From assembly GCA_030432405.1 (NCBI GenBank), contig JAUIHG010000012.1:1-34341 (forward strand): a stretch of 34,341 nt of DNA. Direction: 5' to 3'. The stretch comes from Bacteroidia bacterium (GTDB lineage: Bacteria > Bacteroidota > Bacteroidia > Chitinophagales > BACL12). Positions 30,610 through 34,341 of the stretch are shown one piece after another. Both the position numbers and the translations under genes were made by a program. The notes below the pieces were generated by a model, which saw only the letters and a list, made by a program, of their open reading frames with translations, searched no databases and was not told the DNA's origin. Position 1 is the first letter of the stretch, and the number at the start of each line of letters is the position of its first letter.

Positions 30610-31641
30610 CTACCCGGCTGGTGTGCCGACCGGTTGCGGCCAAACCGCATCCAAACCGCCACAGACGATGCACAGCGGATGGCTGCTATCGGCCAGCGGG
30701 GGCATGTCCAGTGCAGCAAGCACCGTGCCGGAAGCCCGTTCAATGCCATGGCGGTGTTGAAGCGCAAAGTGCTGTGCAGCCCCTTCGGCATGTGCGTCGC
30801 AAACCAACAGGGATTGCACGCCGTATTCCAGGGCCTGTTCAAAGACGCCGTGCGCCACTTCCAGAGCCCCGAGGCTGTGTGCCGTTGAATCAATCCGCTC
30901 CAACGCCACCGGGCGGCCGGCCTGCAAAGCGGCGTGCATGCTGGCGGCGCCGGTGGTTTCCACTGCCCAGATCCTGGGCTTTTGCAGGCCTTTGGAAAAC
31001 GCTTGCCCTTCGGGCGAAGCCTGCGCCGTGGCCATAGCCCCAGCCGTGGACTGCGCACCATGCCCGTTCTGGACCCGCGCGTGGGCTTCGGCCCAGGCAT
31101 GGCGTATCCCGTGCAGCACCCCGCCCAGCAACCCGCCGCCCCCTACGGCAACCAGGATGTCGGAGGGAAAAGACCGCTCCGGGTGCGCGGTCCGGAAAGC
31201 CTCAAGCGCTTCCTCGATGACGGTGGCATGGCCTGCCCAGATGGTGGGATGGTCAAAGGGGTGGACGTAGCCTTCGCCGGAGGCGTGCGCTTGCCCGACC
31301 GCGTAAGCATGGGCCTGTTGCCAATGGCTCCCGTAGCGCTCTACCTGGGCGCCGAGCGCTTCCAGCCGGGCTTCGAGGTGCCCAGGCGAGGAATGCGGCA
31401 GGACGATGCGGCAGCGCAGGCCCAGGGCCCGGGCGGACCAGGCGGCGGCATACCCGGCATTGCCGCCCGAGGCACAAACGATGCCCTCGGTACCCGCCTC
31501 GGCCAGTTCCCCACACAAGCGGCCGATGCCGCGGATTTTGAACGACCCCGCGGGCTGGCAGCAGTCCATTTTCAGCCAGACTTCACGTCGTGGGGTGGAC
31601 AGCGCCGGGCTGGCAAAGCAAGGGGTAACCGCGTGGAGCAT
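30610..31641 (-). CDS. PLP-dependent serine/threonine dehydratase-like enzyme
   Basis: 343 residues, fold type II PLP enzyme, likely L-serine or L-threonine deaminase. Lysine K35 in CQPAGSFKIRG should bind PLP; SGGNAG (58-63) and GGGGLLGG (167-174) make the cofactor loops. Residues about 185-215 (HARVQNGHGAQSTAGAMATAQASPEGQAFSKGLQKP) look like an insertion compared with the family, in the segment preceding IWAVET. The start is the ATG at 31641; the frame opens earlier but that text is non-homologous. It lies 47 bases behind the gene at 31689 on the same strand. Copy A7 of the palindrome encodes A-S-G-E-G-Y. Confidence 0.9.
   Translation of the reverse strand: MLHAVTPCFASPALSTPRREVWLKMDCCQPAGSFKIRGIGRLCGELAEAGTEGIVCASGGNAGYAAAWSARALGLRCRIVLPHSSPGHLEARLEALGAQVERYGSHWQQAHAYAVGQAHASGEGYVHPFDHPTIWAGHATVIEEALEAFRTAHPERSFPSDILVAVGGGGLLGGVLHGIRHAWAEAHARVQNGHGAQSTAGAMATAQASPEGQAFSKGLQKPRIWAVETTGAASMHAALQAGRPVALERIDSTAHSLGALEVAHGVFEQALEYGVQSLLVCDAHAEGAAQHFALQHRHGIERASGTVLAALDMPPLADSSHPLCIVCGGLDAVWPQPVGTPAG
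31273..31284. repeat. Dispersed palindrome copy A7 (12 bases, in the dehydratase gene)
   Basis: TTCGCCGGAGGC, with flanks identical over 20 bases (31266-31285) to 34186-34205 in the Maf-like gene. Encodes A-S-G-E-G-Y on the minus strand. Confidence 0.75.
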
Positions 31642-31688
31642 GGTTTGGGTATAAGGATGCGGAGCGGAACTACGGGGCTTGGCAGCCC

Positions 31689-32297
31689 TCAAGCCTGCTG
31701 TCCCTGGATGAAACCCAATTCCAACAGGCCGTCCAGGGTGGCGCTGAACAGTTGGAAATAGGCCAGGATCTCCTCCGGGCGGTCCATGCGGTGGTCCGAG
31801 CGGCCGTAAAGCAGGTCGGTGCCGGGCGGCAGCGGTGCTTCGGCCGAAGGCTCGTCGTCGATCAGGCGCAGGTGCTGGATGTGCGGCGAGGCAAAGGCGG
31901 CCCGCACATTGGCCAGGCCAAACAGGGCGCGGATTTTGTCGGCATCGTTGGCCTGGATGATGAAACGCTTGTCGATCGGCCCGTCGCCGACCAGGATGTC
32001 CTGCAGGCCGATGATTTTGTAGAGCCGGTCGGTCAACCGCTCCTCGTACAGCGAAAAGCGGAACTGCCCGGGGTTTCGGATGGCACAGCGCAGCCGGGTA
32101 TAGGCTTCCAGGGGCGCTTTGGGGGCACCGTTCCGCGAGGTTTTGGGGGCGTGGTTGGCCTTGCAGGCGAACTCGACCGTCCAGTGGCGGTGCCGTACCC
32201 GCATGTCGATGCGTTCCTGCCGGCGCTCGGGGCTGCGCTCGTCTGCGTAGTCGAGTTCCGCGCCCAGGGTTCGGGCCACGTCCTGCCAGGTGCGCAT
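31689..32297 (-). CDS. Unknown cytoplasmic protein
   Basis: 202 residues, rich in charged residues (RTLGAELDYADERSPERRQERIDMRVRHRHWTVEFACKANHA). The region YEERLTDRLYKIIGLQDILVGDGPIDKRFIIQANDADKIRALFGLANVRAAF is the best-conserved-looking block; it faintly recalls DUF3137-type C-termini, but I would not assign a family. I use the ATG at 32297 as start; the frame opens earlier at a GTG (32384), but that start lies within a 20-base tandem repeat array. A copy of the second palindrome lies at 31839. It is upstream of the dehydratase gene and probably co-transcribed. Confidence 0.6.
   Translation of the reverse strand: MRTWQDVARTLGAELDYADERSPERRQERIDMRVRHRHWTVEFACKANHAPKTSRNGAPKAPLEAYTRLRCAIRNPGQFRFSLYEERLTDRLYKIIGLQDILVGDGPIDKRFIIQANDADKIRALFGLANVRAAFASPHIQHLRLIDDEPSAEAPLPPGTDLLYGRSDHRMDRPEEILAYFQLFSATLDGLLELGFIQGQQA
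31839..31848. repeat. Second palindrome family, short copy B3
   Basis: TTCGGCCGAA. Flanks differ (GTGC/GGCT) from copies B1, B2 and B4. Confidence 0.55.
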
Positions 32298-32370
32298 CAG
32301 GTTCGGCACGGCGGCAAGATAGCCCGAATGCCGGGCTGGAAACAGCGCTTTTGCAGGCTTCAACCGCGCC

Positions 32371-32450
32371 GGTGTATGGTCCACTGCGTTGGTGCGCGTT
32401 CCGCTATGCTGGCGTGCGGTCCGCTACGCTGAAGCGCAATCCAATGCACT
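32371..32450. repeat. Four imperfect 20-base tandem repeats
   Basis: Units of 20 bases begin at 32371, 32391, 32411 and 32431. The best pair is GGTGCGCGTTCCGCTATGCT and GGCGTGCGGTCCGCTACGCT (15 of 20 identical); the outer units are more diverged. The array lies between MogA's stop (32471) and the unknown gene, overlapping its alternative start codons. Confidence 0.55.
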
Positions 32451-32470
32451 GGTGACCGGTGCGGAGGCGC

Positions 32471-33118
32471 TTACTGATCCTCGGGTTTGGCCTTCGGCCG
32501 AAAGGCCGGCATCACATCCGGATCGGTTTCCAGGCGCGGACCGCCGATCAGATCAATGGCGTAGGGCACCGCCCCGAAGACCGCATCCAGGCATTCGCGG
32601 ATGGCCTTGGGCTTGCCGGGCAGATTGATGATCAGGCTGTCGCCGCGCACGCCGGCCGTCTGCCGGGACAGGATGGCGGTGGGCACAAAGCGCAGGCTTT
32701 CTGCGCGCATGCGCTCCCCGAATCCGGGCAGCATTTTCTCGCAGACCGCTTCGGTGGCTTCCGGAGTGACGTCGCGCGGGGCGGGCCCCGTGCCGCCGGT
32801 GGTCAAAATCAGGCAACAGTGCTCACGGTCGGCCAGTTCCACCAGCGCTTCGCGGATGCGCGAAGGCTCATCGGGCACCAGGCTGGACACCGCCTCCCAG
32901 GGGCTGGACAGGTAGTCGTCCATCGTGGCGTGGATGGCCGGGCCGGACTGGTCTTCGTAAACGCCCTGGTGGGCGCGGTCGGAAACGGTCAGGATGCCGA
33001 TGCGGGCGGTGTCAGTGGCTGAAAGGGTGGAAGCGGGGTTTTCGCCGGACCCGGCGAAGGCTTGCGCACCGGTGGAATCGGTGGGCGCCTGGGGAGCGGT
33101 TTGGGAGAGGGTGGACAT
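32471..33118 (-). CDS. mogA: MogA/MoaB-type molybdopterin adenylyltransferase
   Basis: 215 residues, of which about 38-205 form the MoCF-biosynthesis domain (IGILTVSDRAHQGVYEDQSGPA, LILTTGGTGPAPRDVTPEATEAV, LPGKPKAIRECLDAVFGAVPYAIDLIGG). The enzyme adenylylates molybdopterin before metal insertion. The first 37 residues (MSTLSQTAPQAPTDSTGAQAFAGSGENPASTLSATD) are a low-complexity linker containing a palindrome copy; homologues begin close to residue 38. Start is the ATG at 33118. No other molybdenum-cofactor gene is visible in the window. Confidence 0.92.
   Translation of the reverse strand: MSTLSQTAPQAPTDSTGAQAFAGSGENPASTLSATDTARIGILTVSDRAHQGVYEDQSGPAIHATMDDYLSSPWEAVSSLVPDEPSRIREALVELADREHCCLILTTGGTGPAPRDVTPEATEAVCEKMLPGFGERMRAESLRFVPTAILSRQTAGVRGDSLIINLPGKPKAIRECLDAVFGAVPYAIDLIGGPRLETDPDVMPAFRPKAKPEDQ
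32489..32504. repeat. Second palindrome family, copy B4 (in mogA)
   Basis: GGCCTTCGGCCGAAAG, identical over 16 bases to B1 and B2, near the MogA stop codon (A-F-R-P-K on the minus strand). Confidence 0.7.
33041..33058. repeat. Palindrome variant with 8-base arms (in mogA linker)
   Basis: TTCGCCGG-AC-CCGGCGAA. Encodes A-F-A-G-S-G-E-N in the N-terminal linker of MogA. Confidence 0.8.
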
Positions 33119-34192
33119 AAAGCGATCCGTGAAACGGCGTGATGTGGAGGGGAATAAAGGGCACGTAGCCTGGCGTGAAAGCCCTGTTGGCGATGCTGCA
33201 GCGCCACTGCGTACAGCGAATATGCAGCACTCCAAAACCGGGAACAACCCGAATCCCGGGCCAGAATTGGCGTTCAAGTGGAGAGCGGCCGGCGCACTGG
33301 ATGCACCGGGCCCAGGACCGGAAGACCGTGATGCCCGCGTCCGGCATTACAAACCCAGTTGACGCCGGTAGGTGGTGTCCTCCAGATTGTTGTAGCGCCA
33401 ATAGGGCCATTGCTCCACGCTGCGGCGGGTGGCTTTGGTGGTCATCTGCTGGCCACCCACGTTGCGGGCTTTTTCCCAGCCCAGGATGGGCCGTGGGAAA
33501 TCCGCCCCGAAGCGCACGCGCAGTTCGGTGCCGTCGCTGTAGCGCAGGGTATAGCGGCGTTCGCCGTCCGGCAGATCCTCCAGGCGGCCTTCGGCGTCCA
33601 GGGGCTTGACGGGCAGGTGGTAGAGCCGGATGTCCAGGCTGGATGGCAGGGCCTGGGTGGGGCCAATGGGCAGGCTTTCGGGGGCCAGGCGGATCCGGTT
33701 GAACACTTCGTCTTCCAACAACACATCCGCAAGGGCGGTGCTGCCGTCGCCTTCGGACTGGAACTAGCTGAACCAGCGGGCGTCAAATCCTTTGGAACTG
33801 CGGTTGAGCTGCTGGAAAACCATGCCACACCATTCCTGCACGCTGGTGGTGCTTTTCAGCGTGGCCGCGTGGCGGTTGAGCTGTACGGGCGTGAACACCG
33901 ATTGCATGGTTTTGTAGGCATATACGCCGGTTTCAAAGTTTCGCACGGCATTGAGCTTGAGGACCTTGACGGCGTCTTCGGGGTCCTTTGGCGCGCGGTC
34001 CAGCTTCACGTGGTCCCGGGCGTGGAAGTCCTCGGTTACGAAGATCAAAACGGCATCGCCGCGGCGGATCTGGCCATAGCGTTCCTGCTGCAAATCGTAG
34101 GCGTTCAGTTCGGCGGTGCCGTTGTACCAATGTTGGGCAAAACCGGCTTCAGCGTCCGGGCTGCCCTCGGGCTTGTGGGCTTCGGCGTAGCC

Positions 34193-34204
34193 TTCGCCGG
34201 AGGC
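34193..34204. repeat. Dispersed palindrome copy A8 (12 bases, in the Maf-like gene)
   Basis: TTCGCCGGAGGC, encoding S-A-S-G-E-G-Y. Its 20-base context is shared with copy A7. Confidence 0.75.
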
Positions 34205-34247
34205 GCTGTTGCTGTGGCCCTGCAGGGAGGCGCGGGTGGATTCCGGG

Positions 34248-34262
34248 TTCGCCTCCGGCGAA
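34248..34262. repeat. Dispersed palindrome copy A9 (exact 15-mer, in the Maf-like gene)
   Basis: TTCGCC-TCC-GGCGAA, just after the lipobox cysteine and read on the minus strand as A-S-P-E-A-N-P, a different frame from copy A8 only 44 bases away. Confidence 0.8.
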
Positions 34263-34341
34263 GCACACGCTGCAAGCAGCAGGGCACCGGCGGCAGGGAT
34301 GAGAAGGGACAGGCGTTTGGAACGGAGCATGGTGGGGTGCT

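Larger units (their letters stand above)
33347..34330 (-). pseudogene. Maf-like lipoprotein interrupted by an in-frame amber codon
   Basis: The full reading frame, from ATG at 34330 to TAA at 33347-33349, would encode 326 residues plus the interruption: one TAG at 33764-33766. Its first part (MLRSKRLSLLIPAAGALLLAAC) is a lipoprotein signal with lipobox LAAC. The remainder (AQHWYNGTAELNAYDLQQERYGQIRRGDAVLIFVTEDF, FETGVYAYKTMQSVFTPVQL, TTSVQEWCGMVFQQLN, LLEDEVFNRIRLAPESLP, LRYSDGTELRVRF) matches a Bacteroidota family often annotated as 'septum formation inhibitor Maf' for historical reasons. Where the family has a tyrosine (S-Y-F-E-G), this sequence has TAG before F-Q-S-E-G. One base change (TAC or TAT to TAG) explains it. 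It could be a mutation, an error, or readthrough. Two palindrome copies (34193, 34248) lie in the N-terminal linker. Confidence 0.75.

Noticed and set aside
2448-34262. CRISPR array
   Set aside because: The palindromes are scattered kilobases apart, not in regular spacer units, and no cas gene occurs.

Overview
The window is a GC-rich stretch (about 60% G+C by eye) of a Bacteroidota chromosome. The evidence is a type IX secretion C-terminal sorting domain with SprB-type repeats, the Bacteroidota form of arginine decarboxylase, a Bacteroidota 'Maf-like' lipoprotein family, TAnnTTTG promoter boxes, and few Shine-Dalgarno sites. I cannot place it to order. There is no phage, integron, CRISPR array or insertion sequence; most of it is ordinary core genome with scattered secreted proteins and lipoproteins.

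Layout. 1-2436: 3' part of a large MAM-domain, SprB-repeat, T9SS-exported protein (+). 2760-4637: argS (-). 4920-6320: arginine decarboxylase (+). 6480-8900/9998: Hsp20 (-), then an operon miaA, MFS transporter (frameshifted), metallophosphoesterase (-). 10099-11454: Cys-rich lipoprotein and TRIC/UPF0126 channel (+). 11520-14756: operon SDR, dapD, cca (-). 15029-18600: coupled lipoprotein and beta-barrel pair (+). 18724-20701: geranylgeranyl-reductase-type flavoprotein and a DUF4920 lipoprotein (+). 20840-21157: tRNA-Lys, tRNA-Leu, tRNA-Leu. 21318-22454: secreted protein (+). 22477-25225: mrp, nfu, pyrF, pspC (-). 25283-26488: secreted protein of ten ~35-residue repeats (-). 26729-27826: unknown helical protein (+). 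27964-30374: LysM protein, small lipoprotein, and a beta-lactamase-fold protein that has lost its catalytic residues (-). 30610-34330: serine/threonine dehydratase, unknown protein, MogA-type protein, and a lipoprotein interrupted by an amber codon (-).

The most unusual signal is not a gene. A short palindromic unit, TTCGCCGGAGGCGAA, and its variants recur at least fourteen times on both strands, in intergenic DNA and inside genes in several reading frames. Several copies sit in what look like peptide insertions or linkers of conserved enzymes (ArgS, DapD, MogA, dehydratase). A second palindrome, GGCCTTCGGCCGAAAG, occurs three times exactly. Together they look like a dispersed, partly ORF-inserted repeat family, or an uptake or protein-binding signal. 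Two genes (the MFS transporter and the Maf-like lipoprotein) are each broken by a single-base event, which could be real decay or assembly error.
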